Assembly: GCA_963691705.1 (NCBI GenBank) | Contig: OY829543.1 | Location: 32,697,523 to 32,761,522 of the forward strand | Direction of reading: 5' to 3' | Length of the DNA: 64,000 nucleotides | Source: Viola odorata | Taxonomy: Eukaryota; Streptophyta; Magnoliopsida; Malpighiales; Violaceae | Shown here: positions 9,203 to 19,563 of the stretch, one piece after another | How positions within the stretch are numbered: position 1 is the stretch's first letter | Layout of the letters: every line of letters begins with the position of its first letter | The notes under the pieces: model-generated | The model's database searches: none | What the model was told of the DNA's origin: nothing | What the model saw: the letters and a program-made list of their open reading frames with translations, nothing else | Translations under genes and position numbers: made by a program

Positions 9203-10966
9203 CTAGTTAGTTCTAGGAACCCAAACTTGTTTGGGTCCTTTCTTAGCAAATGCACTTCTTTGTGCCCACATTTGTTTTGCATAAACATCATCTCTACGAA
9301 TATAGCAAAAATAAGACAAATGACCATTTCTCTTGCAATAGCTACATTTGTATAAAGGTCTATCATGTGAGTGATTGGATGAACTAGCATTGTTATAATT
9401 TCTAGTTTTAACAAAAGTAGTTTTAGCCTTTCTTATGCTAGTAGAATTATCAAAACCAATACCACTCTTATCACTTCTAAACTTTTGATCCTTTAAACAA
9501 TCTTGTTGAGTTTTAGCACTTTGCATAAATTTAGCTAAAGTAGCTTCAAGAACATTAATCTTTTCATTCAAAAGAGCTATTTCTTTACTAGAATTTGCAC
9601 ACATTTCACACATAGCATTTTCATTTTTGAGTTTATTACATGCATCTTCAAGTAATTTGTTTTCACTAGTTAACCCTTTGTTTAGCTCTTCTAGCTCACT
9701 AATGTCATTTTTGAGGTTATCTAGTTCCTTAACAATTTTTGCATTTTTCCTACACATATCTTGAAATTGTGTACCAAGATCATTAAAAGCATTTTGCAAT
9801 TCATCAAAAGAATAATCATTATCACTAACCGAATCATTGTCGCTATCTTCCTTAGCCATGAGGGAGAATTCGGTTTCTTCATCGGAAGAGTCACATTCAT
9901 TTGCAAGGAAGCATATGTTGGATATCTCTTCTTCTTCTTCCGATTGGGATTGTGAGCTTTCTTCTTCACTCTCATCATCATCCCAAGTTGTAGCTTTTAG
10001 AGCCCTCTTAGGATATCTACGGGAATTTTTCCCATCCTTAGAACCTCTTTTCTCAAACTTTTTCTTCTTATCAAGGTTGGGATATTCACTCTTGACATGT
10101 CCTGGCTTTTCACATCCAAAACAAACAACACTATCATTTTTAAACTTGGATTTAGAAGTGTTAGAATGCTCACCTTGATACCTTTGCTTTTTCTCATTGT
10201 TGTGCCAAAATTTCCTGAAATTTCTAGCAAAAGCGGCCAAAGACTCAATGTTTTCTTCATTCCCTTGATCCTTGCTAACAAATGCTACATTGTTGCTCTT
10301 GGCTTTTTGTACTTCCGGTTCACCCATTTTGAGTTTGTGCTCAAATGCCGTAAGAGAGCCAACAAGTTGAGAATAGGTAGGTTTCTTTTCTAGCTCATCA
10401 AAAATAGAAGTCTTGGCATTCCAAGAGTTAGGTAAAATACTAAGAAGTTTTCTTACCATCTCCTCATCACTAGGAGTCCATCCAAGAGTTCCCATAGTAT
10501 TGCAAATATTTTGAATCCTAGTGCTTAAATCATAAATAGTCTCACCACTCTTCATATCTAGCAATTCATACTCACGCTTGAGTGTGTTGAGTCTAATGTT
10601 TCTCACTTGAGGAGTACCTTCATGAGCTGTCTCCAAAGTATCCCAAACATCCTTGGACAATTTACAAGCACTAACACGGTTAAATTCATTTTGAGAAATT
10701 GAGCAAAATAAAGCATACCTTGCCTTGTCTTCGCTTTGTTTTCTTAAAACCGATCCAGCTGGCCACCTATCAAAAGGAAGAGGTTTTGTTGATCCATCTT
10801 CAGCCGGAGGTTCCATGGGAGTGACAAATCCATGTAAAACGCAATCTAGCATGATTTGATCTTGTCCACCTAGGAAGGCTATCATCTTTATCTTCCATTG
10901 TAAGTAGTTGTTCCCATCAAGAAATGGTGCACGGTTGAGAGCACAATATAATCCCTCTTGAGCCAT
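9203..10966 (-). CDS. Copia-1 gag (capsid/nucleocapsid)
   Basis: The ORF is intact at 587 codons and its start MAQEG lies 60 bp downstream of the 5' LTR. The N-terminal half has the copia gag pattern, including a DGNNYLQWKIKMIAFL segment near residues 17-32. The centre is highly acidic (Glu/Ser/Asp-rich) and is followed by a coiled-coil-like stretch. There are two CCHC-type fingers. The first (CFGCEKPGHVKSEY) has Tyr where the last Cys should be. The second, near residue 540 (CSYCKRNGHLSYFC), is complete. Two fingers and a long gag are typical of Sireviruses. The Cys-to-Tyr change is a single G-to-A on the coding strand. Confidence 0.93.
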   Translation of the reverse strand: MAQEGLYCALNRAPFLDGNNYLQWKIKMIAFLGGQDQIMLDCVLHGFVTPMEPPAEDGSTKPLPFDRWPAGSVLRKQSEDKARYALFCSISQNEFNRVSACKLSKDVWDTLETAHEGTPQVRNIRLNTLKREYELLDMKSGETIYDLSTRIQNICNTMGTLGWTPSDEEMVRKLLSILPNSWNAKTSIFDELEKKPTYSQLVGSLTAFEHKLKMGEPEVQKAKSNNVAFVSKDQGNEENIESLAAFARNFRKFWHNNEKKQRYQGEHSNTSKSKFKNDSVVCFGCEKPGHVKSEYPNLDKKKKFEKRGSKDGKNSRRYPKRALKATTWDDDESEEESSQSQSEEEEEISNICFLANECDSSDEETEFSLMAKEDSDNDSVSDNDYSFDELQNAFNDLGTQFQDMCRKNAKIVKELDNLKNDISELEELNKGLTSENKLLEDACNKLKNENAMCEMCANSSKEIALLNEKINVLEATLAKFMQSAKTQQDCLKDQKFRSDKSGIGFDNSTSIRKAKTTFVKTRNYNNASSSNHSHDRPLYKCSYCKRNGHLSYFCYIRRDDVYAKQMWAQRSAFAKKGPKQVWVPRTN

Positions 10967-11011
10967 TTGATCTTTTACTTGAGGTGATTAAACCTACAAA
11001 ACAAGTACCTT

Positions 11012-11023
11012 GCTCCGCTACCA
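11012..11023 (-). promoter_or_regulatory. Copia-1 primer binding site
   Basis: On the minus strand TGGTAGCGGAGC begins two bases after the 5' LTR. It matches 10 of 12 bases of the common plant initiator-tRNA-Met primer site TGGTATCAGAGC, the usual primer in copia elements. Confidence 0.8.
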
Positions 11024-11025
11024 AT

Positions 11026-12292
11026 TGATGAACGAGGCCTAGAGGGGGGGTGAATAGGCAATAATAGGAAATAAAAATTCTAACACAAATGTAAATAATT
11101 TGAGTGCGGAAATTAGAATGTAAAAACACAAGTATGTATAGTGGTTCCAATTCCTTAATGAATTGTACTCCACTACCTAAGAGTCCTCCTCTTAGGATTT
11201 TCTAACAAAGATCACCTTGTTATTTACCTTGAGTTTTTACGGGTTCAACTCAAACCTTACACCTTGGTTTTTCCGGGCTCAACCAATAAACCTTTCACTT
11301 GGTTTTCACGGGATCACCAACAACCTTACAATGTGATTTTTCCGGGCTCAATCACAACCTATAACAATCAAGTTTACTTTAACAAGAGAATGTTAAATAG
11401 CAACACAATTGGTGTACAAATAAACTATGTATGATTCAATAATCAACACCAATAAATGAACAAGAAATACCTCAAAAGAAAGCTTAAACCTTACTTGAAA
11501 TATGGACACAAGATAGAGTAAATTCGGATGAGTGAAGCTTGTGTTATCAAAGAGTCAAGTTGAAGGTTTTGCAAAAACTCAGATTTTTTTGGTCTTTTGA
11601 AAAGTATGAGAGCTTTCTAAAATCTTTCTTGTGTTCTAAATGTTCTTGTTATGTTCTAACTCATCTAGGATGAGTATATATAGGTTTTAGATCAGTTATG
11701 ATCCAGACAAGAAAGTATGGAGCCAAAAATCCCGTTATAGTGGACAAAATAGCTGTTGGGAAAAACTAGCCGTTGGGCAAAACGCTATGGCGTTTTGGAT
11801 AACGCTATAGCGTTTTGCTACTGAAGTTATTTCGTAACTTCAGAGGCAAAACGCTATGGCGTTTCTCAAAACGCTATGGCGTTTTCAAAACGCTATAGCG
11901 TTTTGAGAAACGCTATAGCGTTTTGCTCCTGGACGAAATCCTTCGTTCCAGTAGCAAAACGCTATAGCGTTTTCACAAACGCTATGGCGTTTTAAGCCTG
12001 ACGAAAATGCAAAAAACCTTTCCGAAATTCATTTTCGCTAAAACCTTTTGACTCAAAAACTCTTGAGGTATTTAATGAACATTGATCAAGTGTTAAGTTG
12101 AATCATACTTACATGATTGAAGTTCTAATGTACACTTGATCTTCTAGCTTGTGATATCTTGATTTGTTGCTTCTTTTCTTATTTGCTTGATCACAAACTA
12201 CACACACTTTAACTTCAAATTGCATTAGTAATACTAATTAGTTTGTGTGTCTAAAATCATCAAAACAAGAGTAAGTTGCCCTTGGGCTAACA
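11026..12292 (-). repeat. Copia-1 5' LTR
   Basis: This is the right copy of the 1267-bp LTR, followed immediately by the GTTTC target duplication at 12293-12297. It would supply the promoter of the element and carries the same palindrome array at 11779-11993. Confidence 0.95.
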
Positions 12293-12297
12293 GTTTC

Positions 12298-12473
12298 GTG
12301 TGTTGTGAATAATATACTATATAATTTACCTTGAATCAATTACCCACACGATAAAGAACATGCAAGTTGAACATAAAAGAGAGAGGAAAGAGAGACGGAA
12401 GTTTACATGGTTTGGAAGTGACATCTACGTCCACGGGTAAGACAAATAATAATGTTCCACTATGATAAAAATC
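12298..12473. other. Non-coding flank between Copia-1 and the foldback element
   Basis: No gene is seen. The stretch with TCTACGTCCACGGG resembles text found in several plant LTRs, but no element boundary can be fixed. Confidence 0.4.
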
Positions 12474-13557
12474 GGGTAAAAGCTATAAATCAACCCTGAA
12501 CTTTAAAATTTTAATTAATCACAACCCTGATCTTTTATTTTGTTTAATTATAACCCTAGTCGTCGCCAGTATTATTTAATCACCCCCCTACTATGACAGA
12601 AATCAGGCGTGGCACCGTTGATCGACGTTATGTGCCACGTCAACTCGCCACGTCTGCAACCTGCCATGTCAGACTCCACGTGCCAGGGTTGCGATTAATC
12701 AAAATATTAAAGATCAGGGTTGCGATTAATTAAAACTTTAAAATTCAGGGTTGTTTTATGTCTTTTTGCCATTTAGAAATCCTTGTTGCATGATCATTTT
12801 TGTCTGGTTAATTAATTTATTATACTTTTATGCTATATTATTCCCAAATATAACTAAGCTTTAATTAATTAGGTTTCTCATAATTATTTTTTGGATTATC
12901 CTCTTTTTTTAAATTAGTATTTTGTGTAGTTTATGTCCATAATTCAGTTTTCATATTTTTTTTACGTGTTAGATAGAGTACATCTTCTTATTTAATTTAC
13001 AATTCTAGATTTAAATTTTATAACTTTTTTCCCGAATAAAAAACATAATGTTTCATTATGTTTAAAAAAATTATACTTTTTTTCCGAAACTTTATTTATA
13101 CCTTAATTTATAAGTATAATTTTTTTAACCATAATGAGACATTATTTGGGAATAATATAGCATATAAGTATAATAAATCAATTAACCAGACAAAAAATAT
13201 CATGCAATAAGGATTTCTAAATGGCAAAAAGACATAAAACAACCTTGAACTTTAATGTTTTGATTAATCGCAACCCTGATATTTTATTTTGTTTAATTAC
13301 AACCCTGAACTTTAATGTTTTGATTAATCACACCCCTGCCACGTGGAGTCTGACATGGCAGGTTGCAGATGTGGCAACATTCCAGGGGTTGACGTGGCAC
13401 ATAACGTCAGTCAACGATGCCACGTCTGATTTCTGTCATGGTAGGGGGTGATTAAACAATATTGGCGACGGCCAGTATTGTAATTAAATAAAATAAAAGA
13501 TCAGGGATGCGATTAATTAAAGCTTTAAAGTTTAAGGTTGATTTATAGCTTTTACCC
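12474..13557. mobile_element. Foldback-type DNA element with about 375-bp inverted arms
   Basis: Both ends read GGGTAAAAGCTATAAATCAACC pointing inward (first 20 bases compared here). The arms pair for about 375 bp each, with a loop of roughly 300 bp between 12850 and 13145. Each arm itself carries inverted ends (GGGTAAAAGC... facing ...TTTTTGCC), so it looks like two opposed MITE-sized units of 297 and 335 bp joined by an inverted spacer. The flanks are GATAAAAATC and GATGAAAATC, a 9-10 bp duplication with one mismatch, in the range for Mutator-like elements. No transposase is encoded. The superfamily call is an inference. Confidence 0.8.
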
Positions 13558-13567
13558 GATGAAAATC

Positions 13568-14683
13568 ATGTATAAGGTATAACTCAAAGGAAATACCAAT
13601 TATACGAAAACTCCATATCTAAGGATTTATATATCATGTCGTACACGATTTCAATTGGGTACCCAAAAAATGGCGTGTTGGCACTAGATGCATTTGATAA
13701 GACCAGGTCTATCGACTCCGGCCCGATCAGGTCCTCCACTCACGTAAACCTTGGCCCCTTGTAACAATTAATTGGGCTAACTATTATTTGTAGCAAAAAA
13801 CTCAACAATTAGATTGATCCCTTTGAGAACTTTACTCTTTCTTTTTCTTTTTATGAATAAGCAAGTAATTATTATTAATCCAAGAATCGCAAAGATGCCA
13901 AATACCAAGTCATTAAATCCACTTTACTTTTAATGAGTCAACTCGATGTAAACAAAAAACAATTTTAGTCAATGTCTTAGAAGTAGACCTATTAATTGGA
14001 TGAGTCGGGTCAGACTCAAGCCTAATTTATCAAAACCCCGGTAAAATTTGAGACGAATCCGGAGGGGCCAACCTTTTTGTGCCCCAAGCCCGGCCCTCTA
14101 AGCGAATGGGCCGACTCGATTATATTTGACAATGTTGGAACGGACGGCGGTGAGAAGAATGATGAGGGAGGAGACGTTGGGAGCAAGATTTGATGGTTCT
14201 CGTGGAGACAAGTGAGGTGAAGGGAATGAGGTAGTGAGGAAAATCGACAGTAAGGAGGAAATGGGTGTAGCGACACTAAGAAGTGGAGAATGATGCAACT
14301 ACGGTTGAAAACGTTGGAGTGAAAGAGAGGAGTATTAAAATTATTAAGACATGTTTTCTTTTAATTGGAATTAGTGGTGTTGAATTTTGGTGGTTCCCAT
14401 TGTTTTTAAGGATCAACCAGGATTAGAAACGATGATGATGGTAAAGTAATGATGAGGGATAAAAACTTCGCATGGGTGGGTGGGTGGTTGCGCAGTGGTA
14501 GAAAATTATTTTAGAAAGGGTTAGAAAGTTTGGATATATCCGACAAAAAAAAAAAAAAACTTGGTATAACTAATGTTAATTTTTTTTATTTAGTAAAACC
14601 ATTAGAATTTAGTATGTATGATTGAACTCATTTTGTGACTGGTTTTATTATCTATTTTTATTCAATTTAGATAGTAATACTAC
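13568..14683. other. Intergenic DNA, no gene recognised
   Basis: The small ORFs have no family resemblance. There is a run of about 15 A near 14549-14564 and a GC-richer patch at 14000-14130. An old transposon remnant is possible but has no visible ends. Confidence 0.5.
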
Positions 14684-15977
14684 TGATTAGAGTTGAATTT
14701 CTCTACATTTTGCAGAAAATAGTCTTGAAGCAATAAAGATTAAAAAAGGACAGAAAAGAGCGAAAAATGGACAAAGTTGTGCATAAGTCTTTCTTTGTCG
14801 GTGTCTTGGCCTAGAAGATCCCTCTTGGCTGATAGAGAGTCCCAGTTTCCACGCACTACTTAAAAACAAAGATTTTAGAAGACTCGTGAGTTGAACCAGC
14901 TGGATTGTCTCCTAGAGTGTTAGAGCTTTGACTTTCTCTCGGCCTGAGCTGTTAGATTTCTTATCGGAGAGGAAGAGTGATTGAGATACAATTAGTAATT
15001 AATTTAGGATTTATTTTTAATTCTTTTTCTTTAATGATAATTCCCCGGGGAAAACTATATAAGTCTCCCTAGGGTTTTCAAGAAAGGACATTCCCTTCTA
15101 TCCTGTTTTAGTTCAGTTGGTTTTAAACTCGTTTGCTCCCATCGTTTTCTTCACAAAAATGAGGGATTCAGTTTATGCAATTAAATCTTTTGTTTTCTAC
15201 AATCATGAGAATGTCTAGCTAAAATTCATCTTTCTTAGTAGAAGCGTTAAAGCATGATTCTGAGTTTGCATGAGATCTAATCGTTCTTAATTAACTTTTA
15301 TATCTACATTTAGTTGATCTCTAATATAATTGTATTGCACTTCTTTTTTATTTTAGATTTGGCCAATCTAGGGTTAAAATGATTTTAGCAACAATCTTTC
15401 TTTTTTGCTACGACAGCCCGTTCTTGGGCCACTTACGGGCCAAAAGGATCGAAGTAGACAACTAACCTTGAGAAGCTAGTGAGACCCGATTGACAACCGA
15501 GGATCCTAGGTCAAGAGTTGTCTTCCCTAATCACCAACCAATCAATTTTAGTAAACCCTTTAACTAGCAAGGTGCTAGTTGATTAAGAATCATCTCTAAG
15601 AGTACCTGAGGTGGTTTTGATATAGGAGGGAAGTAGGGATTCTAAGCGTACCTGAGTCCTATAGTAACTCTGTAGATTGAAGAATATCTTTGCATCGATG
15701 ATTGCTACTCACGAATCATGACTTGTTAAGCTTCTACTGGGATTGTTTCTACTCTTGAACACACTCTCCGATTGAATTTACTATCTTTTTATTTTTATTA
15801 CTTTTTATTTATTTCAACAAAAACTCCATAATTTCACCTAAGTGTTATAATTGGTCTTTTCGAGCACATACAAAATCATATCCTTTTTCTCTGTGGACGA
15901 ACCTCTTACTGCTATTTACAATTAATTTTGTGTCTAGTAGAAGTTGTATTTATTTTTTACGGAGTTGACGACCATCA
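14684..15977 (+). repeat. Athila-4 5' LTR (family C)
   Basis: It begins TGATTAG and ends GACCATCA just before a decayed primer site. Its final 60 bp align with the ends of the minus-strand LTRs at 16115 and 63104, sharing the ATTTATTWTTTWWCGG and TCGACNACC pattern. The right end is firm. The left end is set by the TGATT start and could be off. Confidence 0.65.
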
Positions 15978-15982
15978 AATTT

Positions 15983-16000
15983 TAGCGTCGTTGTAGGGGA
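15983..16000 (+). promoter_or_regulatory. Decayed Athila-4 primer binding site
   Basis: TAGCGTCGTTGTAGGGGA matches the intact Athila-2 site TGGCGCCGTTGCCGGGGA at 14 of 18 positions. Three of the four changes are transitions. The site is of the tRNA-Asp type used by Athila-like elements. Confidence 0.75.
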
Positions 16001-16114
16001 GTTACTGATACGATCCTAGTTGTCTAGGCTCACTTGAGTTGACGATCTAGTTCGAAGGTTTGACACTGGCGCAGAAATTGGATAGATAGGCTTACCGAAT
16101 AAGCCTAGACTAGC

Positions 16115-17328
16115 TGATCGGTTGTCGAAACCATAAAAAATAATAAAGAAAACTTGCTGCTAATGCACACAAAAGAATTACGTATAGTGGCAACGGGGTC
16201 GAACTCAGGGACTAGAGGTAGACGCTCACTTCAGTGTATGACTAAGAATACCAAGCAAAACAGTAACAAGGGGGGGGGGGGGGGGGTTTGAGATAGTGAT
16301 TGATTAATGACTAAGAAAGCAATAATAAACAGAATTAAAAGAGATAAGGAATCAATAGAGAGAAGGGTCCCGGTAGAAATCTATCTCCGGTTACATTTAC
16401 AGTCGGCCGGTCATAAACAATACTCAAAGGCCCATTAAGACAAGGAAAGATACATCTAGGGTGAGACACTCTGTACGTTCGAGGCACTACCCTAATTATT
16501 TGTTTAACCCAGCTGAATGAGACCAGCAACCCGATTACTTCCAAACTGGTTGTCTACTTTACCCTGCAGCCTCACATTAGTTATTACTACAAAGATGACT
16601 TTAATCGCCTAGGCCTAGTTACTAGTTGATCAGGCTTGTAAACAGTCCTAGGTGAATTGACAAGTTTATGTTAAACGAATAAATACAAACCAAAGATGTT
16701 TTAAGTTTAATTAGACCTCACGGCTTTCCTAGCAACCTTCGATAACTCCTACCAATAACAAGTGGTTTAGCTGCTCATGCTAGAAGTTAAACAAACAAAA
16801 TAATAAAATTGCATAATTGAAGGAGAAGAAAAGGATGAAGAAATCTCATAAAGATTACCGGCCGGAGCAAAGCTCCGGTTTATTGCAAGAAGAATAGAGT
16901 ACGCCGGAGGCGAGAGTTAAGGAGAGAGTATATGGTGGCGCCAAAAAGGAAGAACCCCTAAAACCTAATTACTAAAAGTATTTATAGGAATTACAAAAAT
17001 AGAATCCTAAGTCCGATTAGAGTAATTTTCCTAAACCGTGTTCTACCAAAATTAGGAGTCTTCGGGAATAATGAGCGGATCTTCTAGATTTCCTTCTTTC
17101 AATAGTTTCCTGTTTCTGCTCGAACTCTGATGCTACCACGAGCACGCAGCTGCAAGGCCTAGCTGCTCGATTTCGTCCAAAATCCAGTGAATAGGGCATC
17201 TTCTTGGAATTCCCTCCTCAAAAGCCTAAATCTATGAAAAGTGGGAAAATAAAGCAATATTTGTAGCATCAAGATCTAAAAAGTCCTAGGAAAAGAGGAA
17301 AAATATATGCACTAAATGTGTTATAACA
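16115..17328 (-). repeat. Athila-1 3' LTR (family C)
   Basis: It starts TGTTATAACACATTTAG on the minus strand and ends GATCA. Compared with the family C copy at 63104 it lacks a segment around 16410. It contains a 17-base G run at 16270-16286 on the plus strand. Confidence 0.85.
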
Positions 17329-19563
17329 AACATCCCCACACTACCCCAATGCTCATCCTCAAGCATTACACTTAAAAATGTCCCCTTACTAGGAACAAAC
17401 AGCCTCGACTCAATGCACATAGAAGAACCACACATAGCACACATACACCTCAACCAATCAATACACGATCTCTTTGCCCGGATAAAATCTGCATCAATCC
17501 CAAGGAATAACGAAACCAAGGGAGAGACTTTCCCACATCAGCTGGCCGCGAGCAATCCTCACAAAGGAATAGTGTTTGCACTCATGCTCAGAACCAGGGC
17601 TAGGTGTTTAGCGCTCCTGAAATGCGAATGACGCAGCACACAACTTTATTTCACAATAGCAATCCGAGTTAAAATCCATATGCATAGGCAATCAATCAAT
17701 CAAAAAGACTTTGCAAAAGGGAGAAAAGAAGGAGAACGTATGGGTCTAGGGGCGAAATAGGGAGGAGAAATAAAATATGGAGAGAAGAAAAGGGAGAGGG
17801 AGAATCAAATAGAGTTAGAAAGATTCCTTAGCTGGAAAACAAAGAGACGGTGGTGAGAAAGCATTCTTCAATCGGCAACAGCAAGGGCTAGACGAAGAGG
17901 GTGAGTCTGTTGTAGGGGATCTTTCTTCTGTGGTGGTATTGGCAGTCTTCTTCTTTTATTTATGCTTTCCTCTGCTTTAGTTCATGCTCCTCTTTTGCTC
18001 AAATTTATTTTAATTTTTAATTTTTTTTGAAGAGCAAAAGGGAGCATATACAATGTTTTTCTTTTTCTTCTATTTGGCTGGAGTAGCAAATATTCTTCGT
18101 TTGTAGATTGCTCATCGTATGACTGCTTCTGGCACCTCGGCATAGCTGTTCATGATCCCCACACTTAAAGGTTTGCTCCGTCTAGTCCCCATATGCTGCT
18201 TGTTGCCTTCGAAAGCATTGCTTCTCACCTGATAAGGAGAGAACAAAGGAAAAAGGCTCAAGTGGGTGAGAAGATCAGAAAAAGTGGGGTGAGATGAATG
18301 GCTAGGGCAAGATGATGAAAAGAGGAGAAGAACAAAAAGGGAGAAGAAGGATGCAAAGTGCAAGTCTTTTATCACATTGTTGCTTTCCCATGTCTAATGG
18401 TGTCCATACCAGGGATCTCATGTGAAATTAACTAGTAACTAGTCATGCATTTATCACACATAAAAGAACATGGCATGAAGGCTCAAAACACTCATATGGG
18501 AATAATTCAGTGATTGCAAGCGACTCGGGCTAGATGCAGTCATAAGAGCTAACAGGCAGTCAATTGTGCGAGTGGAGTTGGTGCTGTGGGTGGGTAAAGT
18601 TTTCCGTGCATAGTGGGTCTAATCTGTGCATTCCATCTAAGGTGTTTTGAAAATAGGGATAATGTTGATTTGTTATTTGAAAACAAGTTTACTAAAACAA
18701 AAAACTCTAATTCAAGAAAACATGCAGTTGCAAGGGCAAGCAGTTATGCAAACCAGTAATAAACATGCAGTCAAGAAAACAAACACAAACAAATATAATG
18801 TCCCCTCTCCCACACTAAAGCAGCGCATCGTCCTCGGTGCGGAAAAAAGGGACTCAAACACAGGTCACGAAAAAGTACAAAAAGTAGGAAAATAAAAGGA
18901 GTTCACCGGCAATTAAGATGTATAAGAACAACCCGAAGGCAAAAGGGGTCGAGTTCGGAGACGAGATCACGGGTTAGCAGGAGGTCGCAGCCTCGATGCT
19001 AGCTCATCAGGAAGCGTCTAGAGAATTGAGATCACAATACACAACAGGGCGTTGGTCTCAGCAAAGGCAGCAGGGGTCTGGGCAACAGCAGGAGATCAAT
19101 GAGCATCTTGCCCAAGACGTTCATCAGCAGTCCCAGAGGCAGAGGCTGTAGGAGGAACCTTAGCAGCAAGAGAGCCACGAGCATCTTGCCCAAGACGTTC
19201 ATCAGTAGTCCCAGAGGCAGAGGTTGCAGGAGGAACCTTAGCTGCAGCTAGAAGGAACCTTAGCTGCTAGGTCTAGACATGGTCCTAGGGTCCTGTGTAG
19301 CCTGCACTAAAACATAAAACACCACTAGTCAAGTGTAGATGGCCATACCATTAAGGGTACAGGCATTGAGCAGTTTGAAACCAACGGGTGAGTAAAGATC
19401 ACATCCAGACACAACAAACCCACGATGTTTAACAGCAAGTCGGGGTAATAAGGGAACTGAGGATAGGATTTCTGTTATTAGTAATGATAGCATGCAACTC
19501 AGTAGCAATCCAATATCCTAAGTTGGCCTTATGGCCGTTATGCATACACCAAAGGAAGAAAAC
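17329..19563 (-). other. Athila-1 3' non-coding region
   Basis: It holds two or three purine tracts of the Athila type. On the minus strand GTGTGGGGATGTT abuts the LTR at 17329-17341, AAGTGTGGGGATCA lies at 18152-18165, and a GAGGACGATGCGCTGC plus TTTAGTGTGGGAG block lies at about 18808-18840. The last matches the block after the env-position ORF of Athila-2. No conserved ORF is seen below 19000. Confidence 0.65.
19101..19256 (-). repeat. 78-bp tandem duplication at the env-region C-terminus
   Basis: The sequence beginning GAGCATCTTGCCCAAGACG at 19101 repeats from 19179 with few changes. Because 78 is a multiple of three, the duplication would keep the reading frame of the upstream env-position ORF. 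Confidence 0.85.

Larger units (their letters stand above)
4421..12292 (-). mobile_element. Copia-1: nearly intact Sirevirus-like Ty1/copia element
   Basis: The element is full length at 7872 bp. Both LTRs are 1267 bp, start TGTTAG and end CA on the element strand. It is flanked by GTTTC at 4416-4420 and 12293-12297, a perfect 5-bp target duplication. The order on the minus strand is LTR, primer site, gag, protease-integrase, RT-RNase H, polypurine tract, LTR. Sirevirus placement rests on the large gag with two CCHC-type fingers, the protease motif LDSGCSRHMTGD, and the several G-rich purine tracts before the 3' LTR. The LTRs differ by eye at one site (A at 4622, C at 11227), so insertion was recent. 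It landed inside the LINE fragment. Confidence 0.95.
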
